Origin: Sipunculus nudus | Taxonomy: Eukaryota > Annelida > Sipuncula > Golfingiida > Sipunculidae | Length of the DNA: 64,000 nucleotides | Direction of reading: 5' to 3' | Assembly: GCA_026874595.1 (NCBI GenBank) | Contig: CM049309.1 | Coordinates: 45,215,079-45,279,078 of the forward strand | The notes under the pieces: generated by a model | The model's input: the letters and a program-made list of their open reading frames with translations, nothing else | Told to the model about the DNA's origin: nothing | The model's database searches: none | Shown here: one piece after another, positions 42,541 through 55,308 of the stretch | Position numbering within the stretch: position 1 is the first letter of the stretch | How the letters are laid out: each line of letters opens with the position of its first letter | Position numbers and translations under genes: made by a program

Positions 42541-43262
42541 TGTATAGAGAGACACGTGCTATTATATATAAACAAAACGTGAAGCGCACCTATCGGGACT
42601 ATATATAATCCTGGATACCGACAAAACATGGCGGCAGTTCTTATTTGTCACGAAATTGGTGCTGAGAGAAAGGGGGGAGGTATTTTGCACCGTCGGACCT
42701 GATGTTCACGTAAATATTTAATCGTAGTACAAGTAAAACATGATTTTATAATGTTTTTTTTTTAATTTGAAATGTTTCGCCCAGCGAATATTTTGATCCG
42801 AAACTTGGAACAACCCGTTCAATTGTGACTGGGATCATGACTCCCAGGCCCAGTCCGATTATTTAAAAGACGGTCTATAAGTCATGTTTTCATGCCTAGT
42901 GAAACGATAAATAAGTCAAGCGCTAAAATAGATAAAAGGCTAAAATAATTTCCGTGTAAAGAAAAAATATATACATAGCGTATCCATTTATTACCGTCTG
43001 TTATTCACTGGCGGAAAGCACATTTACTCATCTAAAGATAATATGATGATTGTAACAGTACCTTAAAATGATGAAACGCTGTCTGGCATGAAGTCGTTGT
43101 TTAATGGTAACATGTAATCAATTACGTCCTTTTACTACTTCCCGTTTTATTTTCTGTTAATAGTATAACAATTGTAAAATAAAGCCTTCCTACAAAAACA
43201 TAGCTGACGACGCCAGCTGCCCGGACACCAGGGTTTGACAAGTTCAGTCAATTAACTAAACT

Positions 43263-43400
43263 ATTTCAAAACATGAAAGACGGCCTACTAACCAACACAA
43301 ACATAATCAATTATTTATAGTACTATCTGGCATTTCAAAACATGAAAGACGGCCTACTAACCAACACAAACTTAATCAATTATTTATAGTACTATCTGGC
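43263..43400. repeat. 69-bp direct tandem duplication
   Basis: The block starting ATTTCAAAACATGAAAGACG occurs at 43263 and again at 43332 with only an A/T difference (ACAAACATAATC versus ACAAACTTAATC). A recent duplication. Confidence 0.9.
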
Positions 43401-44075
43401 ATTTTTCGTTTCATGGCCTTTAATATGGATTTCAAAGTACCCGGCAGTGTGGATTTTAATAAAGTGAGTGACATATATTTCGAGGCAAACAATTTCAGCA
43501 AATTGTCTGTTCGCTTAATTAGTGACAAGTTTTTATGACTATGCAGTAACGAAACAGAGGTTGCCAGGTTCTCTCCTGAACAGTCACTGGAAATTTAATT
43601 ATAATTATCTTAATATGACTTTGTTGTGTCAGTGTAAAGATGCTCGTTCATAAACTGCACATATAGGTATATGCATCTGATGCAATCATAACGTATACTA
43701 TTGTTATAGTATTTAACCTTTATCAACAAACAACATGCAGTGCTGCCACCTACCCACCACATGGAGACCACATGACATGTTAACACATCTGCTATTTGAT
43801 ATCAAATTATAAGCAAAACCAACGAAGGAACGTTAACCCACCTAGATAAGCATAAGTCGTCGAGTAACGTTAAAGATGGTTCACATGTTCTTGTTTGCTC
43901 CAGTAAGTTTCAGATATCACGAAGAGCTGATAAGGGTATATGACCAGAATGTGGAGATATGAAGTGGCCTGACGCTAATTAAAACGAACATAGGTAAACT
44001 TTTAACCAAAGTCTATCTATCGCAGAACAACTGTTCCTCTTTATGAATATCTTTTTGTGTAGAAGGTGTCCAGCT

Positions 44076-44079
<4 letters not shown>

Positions 44080-44133
<54 letters not shown>
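44080..44133. repeat. (TA)n microsatellite
   Basis: A pure TA tract of about 53 bases. Confidence 0.95.
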
Positions 44134-44135
<2 letters not shown>

Positions 44136-44659
44136 TCATATAAATATCCCTATAAAGTTCTGGAAAATGTTAAATATTACAAAATCAATTTATTATACCT
44201 TTGAAACGGACATTGCAATTTATCATACAGACCATAGAGGGGTCAGGACCTGACAGATAACTTGGTTTCAACGAACATTAAATAGTCATGTGATTCTAGT
44301 TTATTACATAATTACCGTGTTTGTAGCGACAATGTATCTAGATTAATACTTGATTAATACCAAGCTGGTAACTCAGCTAAACTCGGCAAATATTAACCAA
44401 TATTTTTGCGACCAGCAAAGAGAGTAATTTTTAGAGCGTTTTCAATTTAATCGCCTTTCTAAAACTTTATAATAAATGTTTATTACAGAAATTCACATTT
44501 AAAAAAGTGTTGATACTTTAAACATTCTGGCCAAATTAATAATCGATAAAATACGCCAAAATATCACAAATATTTACTTTTAAAATGAGGCTGGACAATC
44601 CAACTAAACGGTTCACTCGTGTACAGGCAAATCTTTAACTATACTTTTTTTTCAAATAT

Positions 44660-45042
44660 TTTGAGGTAACCCTCCCCAATTTTTGTAATGCTAACTGAAC
44701 TAAGTATATGTATATCTGCAGAATTCCATGCCAGCTTCGGACCAGGTGACAGGGCAGTATGACACTCTTACATTTATATCCGAGTGTTGGCCAGGCCCGG
44801 TGACTACTTGTCCTGCAGATCAATCGTCCCCATTGCTGAGTCATACCACCGAGGAGCTCCCGAAAGGCGCAATCGTTTCTGAGTGAAGCACGGCCGATGG
44901 GCTCTGCCTTCCCATTAAGCCTACATAGCACAAACCCTGGGTGGGGATCGATCGTGAAAAATCCCACCGCCACGGCTGAGATTCGAACACACGATCTCCC
45001 GATTTAAGCCCTGTGCCTTTCCCCTGAACCACAGAAGCCGGT
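44660..45042 (-). mobile_element. tRNA-derived SINE, family B, copy 2
   Basis: The minus-strand head GGCTTCTGTGGTTCAGGGGA and B box GTTCGAATCTC are followed by a body alignable over about 380 bp with 28425-28800 (shared TTTTTCACGATCG-like, CGGTGGTATGA and CTGCAGA blocks). The open frames 44635-45032 are shadows. Confidence 0.8.
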
Positions 45043-45069
45043 TTCTATATGCCTGTATTCTAAATCTTG

Positions 45070-45073
<4 letters not shown>

Positions 45074-45132
<59 letters not shown>
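45074..45132. repeat. (TA)n microsatellite
   Basis: A TA tract followed by GTATGCATGTATGTATG, just beyond the head of the family B SINE copy 2. Confidence 0.95.
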
Positions 45133-45136
<4 letters not shown>

Positions 45137-46759
45137 CATGTATGTATGTATTACCACACCGTTAATCGAAATTCCAAATGATTTACACATCAAAGTCTAA
45201 AGAAGAAATCTACTGAAACCGTACTTTGAAAAAAAGTTCTCCTTTTGAAAAGGAAAAAAGAAACTTCTATAGAGTCTGAGATCACGTTCGTCCTCCAGCG
45301 AGAGGTAACATCCTAGTTACCAGATAATTGTGTATTAAGTCTGCCGGATACCTCACAAGGAGCACGAAAAATCTCTACTAAGCAAGTCGTTAAACCGCGT
45401 AGTCCTACCAACACGACTGTCTATAACTACAGCAAAATGTCATCAGTCGGTGGAATGGCAGAAAGCGTGATACGTCGCGTCACAGCGTGATTTTGTGGTC
45501 GTATACGGCAAGCCCAAGCGTGATAGCTACAATGTTGAGCGCTTTCCTCTTTTCATATACCCTTTATATACCCAAATATTTTAACTGGACATCATCTTCA
45601 TGATAGAGGAAACCTTTACTGACATACATGGGAACCTGGACAAAAAAGTAGGCACCATTCTAACGCCGTAATATAATATCTATTTAATAATTTTATGCAT
45701 CATTTTCGATATATAAATAAATGTTAGTATACATTTTACAATTACTATTTTGGTACCTTGGTTGTGTTTCTGTGTGTTGACATAATGTGTAACATATACA
45801 TAGTATATTATTCATATTTGAATCAATATAATAATTTATAAAAAATAGAAACAAAAGCAAAACAGATAACAAGGGGTAACGGTACTTGTTAATATGGCAC
45901 ACTATTATACTGATTGATTGCTTCTATAATTGGAGGGGATCAGTTTTAAAAAACCGTAAAAATATAAGGATAAACTTAGATCTTTGATAACCACATAAAC
46001 AACAATTATAAATAGAAAAGACTTTTTTTTAGAAATTATCAGGACCAGTATAACCAAATCGTAATCACCAAGTACTGATGTAAAGAGAAGGCAAAGAGAA
46101 ATATTACTTATCGCCGGAAAGCCAAAAGTTTAACGACTTCAGTAGTTTCAGGATAGGAAAAAATAACGCAAGTTGCCATGGAAACAACGTTAAGCGTCAT
46201 GCAGTAGGTGGGCCGGCTAGTTTCGCAAGTGGCTGTCTGGTAAATCAGAACTTCAGCGAGGCTGTCCGTGTGTTCTTACGGCATGAGAAGACAGCCTGTA
46301 AAAAGGAATTTGACAAAAACTCAAAAGGAAGGAAACGTACCAATCAGCGAAATGAAAGATAAACAGTTAACCTTGTCTTTTGTCTTTGTCGGCATACTGC
46401 CCATTAAGGGTACTTTTGGTTATTTTCCAACAGAATCTCTAAAAGGCCCGGCGTCTGAACAGGTGAACAGCATGGCCCATAATTTAAGAGCTTCTGCTTT
46501 AGCGAGGGTAAAATCGATTCTCTTTCAAAGATCGCAGGAGATCTAATTAAGCTAGGATCCGCTCAGACAACTAGGGTTTTTGTTAAAACTACGTGTTTTT
46601 CGGTGCCCCTAGCTTAAAAGTATGCTCGCCTCGGAAATGGATCTAGCACAAAACGAGGGACACCTGCTGACTTGAGAAAATACGTCATGTATAGTACTCC
46701 GTGTCCTTAACAGACCCATGTCACTGTAAATTTAATAATCCCAGTACTCCCGCCATCTA

Positions 46760-46916
46760 ATATATAATATATAATATATAATATATAATATATATATATA
46801 TATATATAAATTGATCTGTTTTTCTGCAATATACATCAGTAAAGTGTTCTGTGGTATGGGAGCACATTTGATTCCTCTATATTTGTAGAATTATAATTGT
46901 ATTTGTTTTATGCGAG

Positions 46917-46963
<47 letters not shown>
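46760..46963. repeat. TATAA/(TA)n microsatellites
   Basis: An array of TATAATA units (about 46760-46795) running into TA, and a second TA tract at about 46918-46963. Confidence 0.95.
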
Positions 46964-46968
<5 letters not shown>

Positions 46969-49900
46969 TGGAAAAACCAAATATATTTCACTTTATATTC
47001 AACTATTTTCTCTATTATCAATATATATATATATGTATATACTTGGACTAACCAAAATAAATTATATTTCATTTTGTATTCAATTTTATTTCATTTTTAT
47101 ACTCAAGGTTCGGCAAAAACAATTTTTGTTGTTATTTATTCCTTTGTAGCATATCATTTCTGATTGATAACATGTATTGCATATTATATTTCACTTTGTA
47201 AAGTAATTTGTTTAATTTCCTTTTTGAATACGCTAATATATCCCACCGGAGAACACAATAAGGCGCGAGGCGGCAATGAGATCGTGGGATACTCGCGCGG
47301 AACACCTGCAGGTTACGATGCTGTACACAGACTTATGTACAAATATTTCCTTCAGTGCATGACTACGTTATCTGTGTGTACCATAAGTCTATTTAAACGT
47401 TTAGTATTCGAACATGCACGTTATATTTGATAGGTAATCAATGAAACTTAAAACAAGATACAAGAGATACAGAATACAATATATTTTCCATCAGGTACAG
47501 GAATTTGCATTGCGGGTGTTATCATATATAAGACAGGGCTGAATGCAAAACAAAGACATCATACAAAAATAGTAGTAAGACTGAAAAAAATCACCTTCGG
47601 TACAAATGAATTTGAGTACCTGTTTGTTCTGCATCTCAGAGACTGCAGCCTTCGGCCTGATTTTAGCCAGACAATATAATCACTGAGCAAGCTTTTACGC
47701 TCAGCCATTTTTCATCATATTGATAAATTTATTTTCCTAAATAATATTTGTCATCTAAATTAAGACCAATAACTTTTTCTGCAATTTTTTTATCCGTTTA
47801 ATTTTCGTTTTGTTCTTTATGGTCAGATTTCCCCACCAGCATATCAAAGCATACGATCTGACACTCTGGATCATCGGATCGGAGAATAGATTAAACTAAG
47901 TAGTCCACCATCCAAATTAAACGATTCCAGTTTTCTAAGAAAGTATATACGATGCTGCCCTTTACGACATACCATTTTACATTATTATCCCAGCTAAGCC
48001 TGTCATCTAATATTCCCATTAAGTAAATGTATTGTTGTGTAATTTCTACTTCTGTTCCATCAACAGATACCGGATATTGAAAGGTTGGTCATTGTCTAAA
48101 ATCAATTATCAAATCCTTTGTTTTTAAAAATAACAATTCGATTTAAATTATACATACACGCGTAAAATATTACAGCTGCAAATCGTGAAATCATAAATAG
48201 AAGCATAACAGTAGAAGGACTCTCAATTCCTTTTTTTACCAATTTTCAAACTCTCTTGCTCTGGACATTATCTCTGCATATGTAAGCACAGCATACTTTT
48301 TATTTTTAATTTTAGTATGCTGTTATAAGTATAGAGTTTAAACATTTACAGACGAAATTCCATGCAATGGAATATAAGAAGTTGGCAACTGCAGCAGTCA
48401 GACGAAATAAAGCAGCTCTCGATGAAGGTCTGTTGCCAAGACCAGTCTGTTAACAGAGCATCGGTCTGGTCGGTCTCCTTCAGATTCTAATTTCGTCGTC
48501 ATGAGGTGTCAAAATCACTCAGAGTGATCCCGTGGCTCTATTAACATTGCAATATCTGTCGATTCTTGTTAAGGAGCTTTCTGGGTTTTGACAACATTGA
48601 GACAAAAATCAGACAGCTATATCCCCGCCTTCGTCTCTAATCAAACTTTGCTTTTGGAGATATCACATTATGTGCATCTAATGGTCTTCGTTACAGCTCC
48701 AGAGGTAGAAAGAAATGTAAACTGATATGGCTTAAAAGGAAAATATTTATTTCGGCCAAATTTGATTAATTAAGGAAAACGCATTTTGAAATTCAAAATT
48801 AGTAACATGCAGATATAACATCCAAATACTACATTCACATATTAACAAATTTAAATACATTTCATTCACTTACATACATGTTCACGAAAATCATGTGTAT
48901 TTGATGTGATGATTAAATTTGATTAATAGGAGTCAAATTACACAATTATATAAACTGAGCTAATTAATACAAATCCATATCACCAGAAATCCGACCATTA
49001 AAATTTTTGATCCGACTACCTTGGCATACAATACTAAAATCCTATAATTAAATTAAGATTCAGAACAGGTATGACAAAAATTTAAATATATATAAATATA
49101 GGAAATTTATATAGAAATATATATATAAATAATATAGAATTATATAGAAAAAAAATGTCATGTCGAATGAATATGGTCACGTGACATTGGAATCGGACCA
49201 TATCATTTTTCTTGTTTTGAAAGTGTCTTGAATATTAAAACAAAAGGAAATGTATAGTATAGTGTAAGGATCTGGGTATCAGTGTAGTAGCGGTACTGGG
49301 TTAACTCTGGTGATCAGTTAGTGATCTAATACCCGACAACCACTGAATGAAACTAATGGCTCTGCGGCAGAAGGTAATATAGGTAATTTAATTTTCTTCA
49401 TGCTATGAATGGCCTAATTTTCACGAAGTTTTATATAACCGACCCGCGTCAATGCATGGTGTCTACATCCTATCCAACCGCTAGGGACAAAGGTTTCTCG
49501 TGATGAATAACTCGTTCTTATTCTAAAGCTTTCCTCAACTAAGACAAAGACCTGCGTTTTATGCGTTAAGTGCGAAACATCCACCAGCCCCCCTTTCCAG
49601 TTGATATTTAGAGAGATGGCTTCAGACAATACAAATATTCCATGCACCGGTGATCAAAACCTCTGGTATTCATGGTATTTCAATATCTGTTATGTGTTTC
49701 ACCATTCATTTCACTGTCATCACACAGTGTCTTTTTTTGGAGTCCTTTAATTTATTAAATCTATCTATTTTGTTAAATTAGGCCTATGTTTGACATGATT
49801 TTGTGATATCTACACCATTAAAACTATGGAAATTTAGTGAAATACAACAGTTTTCAGGCATCGTGGGTGTATTTATGTTTTCTGTTCAGTGTGTCTTACA

Positions 49901-52900
49901 AATGTTGATATATTAAACCATCTCAGTTGAAGTCAAAAACTGTTGAAAATGTATGAAGATAGTCCTTTGTAAAAATTCTAATTCTTTTATGGGGCCTTAA
50001 ATCTCGTTTACCAGATGTCTTTAAAAAGGTTCTAAGGATAATACAAACCATCCCCCACCTGCAGAGTTAGCGTGCATACCTTCAGCTTAATTATTTGGCA
50101 TGCGTTCGTCCCTATTCGTATATGTTTGTGTGTGGTTATTCACAACATAACTCACACAGTCATGAAAGGAATATAATGTAATATTAGGACATTTCGGGAA
50201 TAGGCTATTGATTAATCGATTAAATATTGGGACAGACTAGGTTTATGGTCTGGATTCAGGAATGTCATCAAGGAATATTCACAAATGTAGAGTCACTTAT
50301 GCTTCATGGTCCTGGGAATATTGGCCGAATAAGTTAATGCAAACACGGTTTTGGGAGCATCGCGGAGGCTTGCATTCCTTAGAGTGCAGATATTAATTTC
50401 ACACTTTTTGTATTTATTATATATTTAAACATAGACAATTTTTTTTTATACGCGAATGGTTCTGGATTACAATGGATATATTTATTCCGATGAAGATTTT
50501 GACGTTTACGAAAAAATTCAGGTGTATAATCCTGGCGTACTGAAAACGAGACGTTCACATGAATGAGGAGGCAAATTAAAAGCCCAAATTTACTTTACAT
50601 TGTTCCGGGTGCTTTTGGTGTTAGCTCATGCTTCTGTTCATTACATTTCGGTAACAATTTATTCGGTGATAATTTAGTATAGAGAGGTCTCATATTGCTA
50701 CTGCAAACAGATAAGATGGACCTTTCTTCTGGGTGTTTTATCTGTACCAGTAAGGATATAATGGAGACATACGATATAGATATTGAGCCAATAATAATAA
50801 CCGTGTCTTGTGAATGGTTATCAAATAACTGGAACAAAACCTTCCTTTTCTTCCGCCTGAATGTGCGCGGATGTGGTCGACGACAGGGGAATATCCATTA
50901 TCCCAACACCACTGTTTTGCCAACAAGAGTCTTCTGTCACAGACAGTCGCTAACACTCAGTTCCTTTTTTGCCATATTGATCGTGTATTAGGCCATGTAG
51001 GATACTGGTTTTGTCTTCTTCTGCTGTCTTCTGTGTGTCATATATTAGTATAAACATATATACATATATAAATATACGTACATACACACATTCTTGTGTG
51101 TGTCTAAATATGTATGTTTTGTTGAGAGCTAAATATTAGCGAAGTAGCATGGATAAAAAAGGGGGAAAATGTTCTTTTAGACTGGTGGTCAAAGTCATGA
51201 TGTTTTAGATGATCTCTTGTAAACAATATGAACAACGTAGGAGGCTATAAAATATTACATCATGAGTTAGCGGTGATTAACCAACTTTTCACGACATATA
51301 CGATTGCCACTCCCAAGACTATTTTAAATATGAAGTTTTTCTCAAAAAGATTTCTCCATGTTCTTTAATTTTATTAATTTATAAAATCGTATACATGATA
51401 TGGAATGAGGATAGAGTAGCCGATTTTAATAACCGAACAATATATGACTGTGAGACAAATATTTTCTATCCTTAATACATAAAATATAACATACAAACTT
51501 CTTTTTTTTGTGTACCACTACTATCAGTTGATTTTAATGGACTATTTATGAGCAAGCGGGGATACTTCTAACACGCTGCTGACAGGAAGATCAGAAGAAA
51601 ACAAGATATACTAATAAAATCACGGTAAACCAAAGAACTCAAACTCAACACGGAACTTTTTTTATTTCATTGAAACCCAAGTTTATACAATCGCATGTGA
51701 ACTCCTCTAATATAATATGTATATGTGTGTGTGTATGTGTGTGTTATAAAACCCAGTCAATGTCAATATTTAATGTCAATATGCAATGCTAACCTGTTTT
51801 CGGCATCGCTCCTCACACAGCGGTAATACACTCCTGTCGTCCCAGATCTCTTTTCGTGCAGCCGCTGCCTTTTATAGCAAGGTTCTCTGTGTCTGAACAC
51901 TGCAGGGTGCGCAAAGAGTAAAAAATCGTTATCAGAACAATGAGAGCGTGTTATTACATTATGCATCCAGCTCAAAATTTTAAACATGCGACACCCCCTA
52001 TCGTTGGTCTGATTACACCAGGCACTCCACTCTCATTGGTCTGATTACAAATCTTGCGCACCCTGGTGTTAAGACTCGGAGAACCTCCCTATACAAAGCT
52101 GCGGTTTTACGATAAGATATCTGGGACAAAAGCAATGTATAACCGCTGCATGAGGATTGTAGTTTTCGGCTCGCCACATAACGTTTTGTTAATGTCAATT
52201 AATGTCGGTTCATTTTGCTATATAATTATGTTTTAAAATTATAAAACAAATATGAACGGGATGTACCTGTTATACAGACACACCTATTCGCTCAAATTCA
52301 TGCTTGCCAAAGACAGCGCAAATAGGGTATCTGGTAAAATGATGAGCCCTGTTAATTATGGCTACACTTCGTCTCTGTCCAGCGTAAATTAACCTGACAT
52401 TTTTTTTTTTCACAAAGGAAGACAACCCTGTGGTGGGCAATCTCTCGACCTTGTGTCTTTAATTCTCAAGTTCACTCCATGTGAACAACGTATGCAAAAA
52501 ATATGGGCAAAACACGTTATTTCCAGATAAGGAATCACTCCACAGTTAATACGTGGATTATGAAACATGAAAACGCAAATCAAAACATCAAACGTCCGCT
52601 ATAATCAATAGGGCGTTAAATAACAATAATATAATAATGTCCCTGAAATATTTAAATTGTACTTTGCTTAAAACAACGAGCCTTCCTAAGCCGTAAATAT
52701 TCCGCGTAGTTTTCTTTCTGAATTCGCGTTTAAAGGTCTAAGATGCTTTCATAGATGTAAACACTGGTTTAGAAATATCAAACATCAGGCATGTGTACAA
52801 ATATTATAATACGCATTATGTCGTCATATTTTGAACCTTCACAAATGATATAAACAATACAGTACTCTACAAACAAACAAATGACTCTAGATTCATGGCC

Positions 52901-53051
52901 GTAGCATTTCATTGTCCTCTGTTTTTAAACCTCCGTATTCTTAGCGGCGTCCGTTCGCTTGTTGAAAAGTGAAGAAGTTAAGTAACAAGGCCTCTGTATG
53001 ATTTCTCACACTGTGGAAGCTGCGGTTCTCCGACGCCGGCTTTGTATTTTG

Positions 53052-53227
53052 TCAGTCACTATCTGGAGCCCCCTTGGTGTTGAGTGTTGTGAGCGTTACA
53101 GCCTCGGTTTTTGACATGGTTTCCGTGTAACGGTAATAATAGGAGAAATCACGATACCACTGATGTGTTGCATGGCAGAGGCACAGGCAGCACGCGCATG
53201 CGTGTTTGAATTCCTTCCGAAATTTTG
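53052..53227 (-). CDS. Receptor gene 2, C-terminal exon (equivalent to exon 5 of gene 1)
   Basis: The acceptor GTCTTTTCAG precedes CA, which completes G|CA (Ala). Then come KFRKEFKHACACCLCLCHAT and a Tyr/Thr-rich tail ending APDSD and a stop (53052-53054). Five cysteines within eight residues just after helix 8 form an unusually dense potential palmitoylation cluster. The ATG-started open frame extends further 5' to 53267, but that part is intron. Confidence 0.88.
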
Positions 53228-55308
53228 CTGAAAAGACACAACACCAAATCCAAGTTCTTTCAAACATGTTCAGACTTGGTTCTTGGGTTTAAAGCTTGCC
53301 GTGCGAGAGGGATTATCTCGCACGTAGGATGGGGTGGTGTTTTTTCTGGCAAGTAAAGACTGGCGGCAGGATGCTATAATTGGACTGGTATCATTTTGGC
53401 GAGGGCCACAGGAGCATGAGAGAGCCTCGGCAAAAGATTTCCTGAATTTATCTGAAAAGAAAATTAACTGTTCATCCTAGCGCCAGCTTCTTAACGTCAA
53501 TGCTCCATGCTCTACATCTTACAAAGTGGCAGCCTTAACAGTTGCAGAAGAAGTTAGCTCTTTACACATTATATATCTACACACACACACACATATATAT
53601 GTATATTGTAACGGGGTGACATAAAAGCGGAACGAACTGTCTCGCTCGTGAAGCATGTTTTTCTAGCGAAGCGGTTGGTACGCCGGACTTGTACGCTACC
53701 CACATGGGTTCGAATACCGGACGAGCCCCCATTTTGTTACGAAGACAAATTTTTCAGGGGAAAATTCTGGGCCGATCCGGGATTCGAACCCATGTCGGTG
53801 GCGCACAAGTCCGGCGTTCCAAACGCTTCGCTACTAAAGCAAGCTGCCCTAGCGAGACAGTTCGGTCCGCTTTTATGTCACCCAATAACAATATATAGAC
53901 TTTGAACGGCAATACACAGAACAAGGGCAGACGACTCAATGTCACAAGTAGACAGTTTTTTTTTTAATTCTGTTAAACCTTTTTAAGGGTTTCAGACCAA
54001 TTTTTGCGGCCTTGACACCCCCCCCCCCCCCCCCCCCCCCACCTGCTTTCCGAACCTGGGGCCTTCTTTTTTGGTTTTGTTATTAGACCTCCTGGGTTGG
54101 ACCAACGGGCTCTTTTTCCCAAATCCTGGAACTGCCCCGGCTTCCCAATCCCTATATCCTTGGATGGTGGACATAGAGCAGATAGGGGCCTAGCCGGTAC
54201 CCCACCACGCTTCATCGCATCCCAAACATCTCCATATATGTCCAATAATCTTATCGTTTAGCTAACAGTAGAAGCAAACTGTCACTTTTGGTCCCGGCAT
54301 TGAGTCAAAGTGCAATTGATCTGACATTTCTGTGCATTCCGCTTTAGTAACACAATATGCATAAACATGATTGGATTAATTACACCTATAAACAATAATC
54401 ATCAAATATGGACCATGTATACCAAAATAATTTATATTTAAAATTAAGGAATAAGCAGTTTGGGGACAATATCCATTTTAAAGGGAAATACAAGACTTAG
54501 ATAATACATTTTAAATATACGCATAATATTATTTGACGTAAAATGTGGTTAAATTATACGCACCACTCATGAAGTTGTAGATGACGGGGTTAATGGCGCT
54601 ATTGAAATAACACGCCCAGTGGGAAAACATAGCAAATTGTGCCATGTACTGAAACCTTAAGCCGGAATACCTGCAAAACATACAACACAAAAGGAAAAAA
54701 ATATAAAAAAGTTAGATATAAATGAAATAAATAGCATTTACCTGTAGAAAGTATAAGTATCATTTTAATGTTATACATTGACTCCCGTACTGATATTCTT
54801 ATAAAAAGTGTGAATCGTTGTAACGTCAAGTAAGGCTTGTACAATGGCATAAGCCTTAAATAGTTGCCTTTTAACAGATCAGCGTATATCTAGCTGTAGG
54901 TGGTTGCAATAAAATGAAATTAAATATAAATGTGAATAATATCTTTTTATTAATAATAATATCAAATATTTCCCCAATTTTATGTTTCTTTTATCTGGGA
55001 GGACAATATTTAGTTACTATTAATACTGATATTATTGATTCATTTAATATTATATGTCTGAAAACCATAGGTGTAAAGTATATATAAGGTATATACAAAT
55101 AATACGTGTAAAGGTTAAAAAAATCTTATGTTATTTCTAAACAATTAGTAGATAATGTATGTTGGAACGTACGACATAATATTAAGGGCGTGGACTGGCA
55201 GGTAACACACTCCGAACATGACCACCACGACAATGAGCATGCGCGCTGCCTTCCGCCTCGCCGCCAGTTGTTGTGAGCCAGCGCTGCTTGGCTCACTGTT
55301 TCTGGACC
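53052..55308 (-). CDS. Second orexin/allatotropin-type GPCR, 3' half (three exons, incomplete in window)
   Basis: Exons 55308-55173, 54670-54564 and 53227-53052 join in frame to encode the end of the third intracellular loop, TM6, TM7 and the tail (139 complete codons, then stop). Key motifs are RRKAARM, FGVCYLPVH, SHWACYFNSAINPVIY and KFRKEF. Splice phases (1 in, 2, 1) are identical to those of gene 1, and 20 of 29 residues from RRKAA to the exon border match. The exon order is intact and no stop or frameshift interrupts it, so this is most likely a functional gene whose N-terminal and TM1-TM5 exons lie upstream (positions above 64000, or missed). Likely a membrane neuropeptide receptor; the ligand is unknown. 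Confidence 0.9.
53606..53891. mobile_element. Foldback pair of family A SINEs (head-to-head composite)
   Basis: 53606-53720 is a plus-strand copy truncated just after the B box (GGGTTCGAATACCGG). 53721-53735 is the linker ACGAGCCCCCATTTT. 53736-53891 is a full minus-strand copy. The outer ends are therefore inverted (TTGTAACGGGGTGAC and GTCACCCAATAACAA), so the whole block can fold on itself. Confidence 0.8.
53975..54150 (-). repeat. Dispersed poly-C element, copy 2 (in gene 2 intron)
   Basis: On the minus strand it reads GTTCCAGGATTTGGGAAAAA, CCAACCCAGGAGGTCTAAT and a long G run, matching the element at 10230. The open frames at 53973-54245 are shadows of this low-complexity repeat. Confidence 0.55.
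54564..54670 (-). CDS. Receptor gene 2, TM7 exon (equivalent to exon 4 of gene 1)
   Basis: Found by homology because it is too short to stand out as an open frame. The acceptor is TTTTGCAG; one base completes the split codon (TC|G, Ser), then 35 codons run YSGLRFQYMAQFAMF to SHWACYFNSAINPVIYNFMS, with one base before donor GTGCGT. NPVIY is the TM7 signature. It has five fewer residues than gene 1 in the third extracellular loop. Confidence 0.92.
54671..55172 (-). other. Intron of receptor gene 2 between TM6 and TM7 exons
   Basis: About 500 bases, AT-rich, starting GTACGT and ending TTTTGCAG on the minus strand. It is much shorter than the 8-kb equivalent intron of gene 1. No repeat recognised. 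Confidence 0.85.
55173..55308 (-). CDS. Receptor gene 2, TM6 exon (equivalent to exon 3 of gene 1)
   Basis: The acceptor TTGTTTCAG precedes GG, which completes a split codon; 44 whole codons follow, then two bases (TC) before donor GTACGT. The sequence runs SRNSEPSSAGSQQLAARRKA into TM6 with FGVCYLPVHALNIM. The third intracellular loop differs completely from gene 1, while TM6 is strongly conserved, as expected for paralogues. The start used here is a splice site, not the upstream ATG of the open frame. Confidence 0.92.

Larger units (their letters stand above)
37401..53051. other. Intergenic interval between the convergent receptor genes
   Basis: About 15.6 kb after the minisatellite. Apart from the listed repeats (pogo-like 38775, G run at 39590-39607, TA tracts, SINE A 42383, SINE head 41400, 69-bp duplication 43263, SINE B 44660) no exon was recognised. 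Frames such as 46268-46546 and 50695-50991 have no recognised homologue. Confidence 0.6.
53228..54563 (-). other. Intron of receptor gene 2 between TM7 and tail exons
   Basis: A 1.34-kb intron. It holds the foldback SINE pair (53606-53891), a copy of the poly-C repeat (about 53975-54150, with a long C run at 54018-54040) and otherwise AT-rich sequence. Confidence 0.85.

Noticed and set aside
46268-46546. 92-codon plus-strand frame
   Set aside because: No domain, repeat or splice support; composition does not distinguish it from chance.
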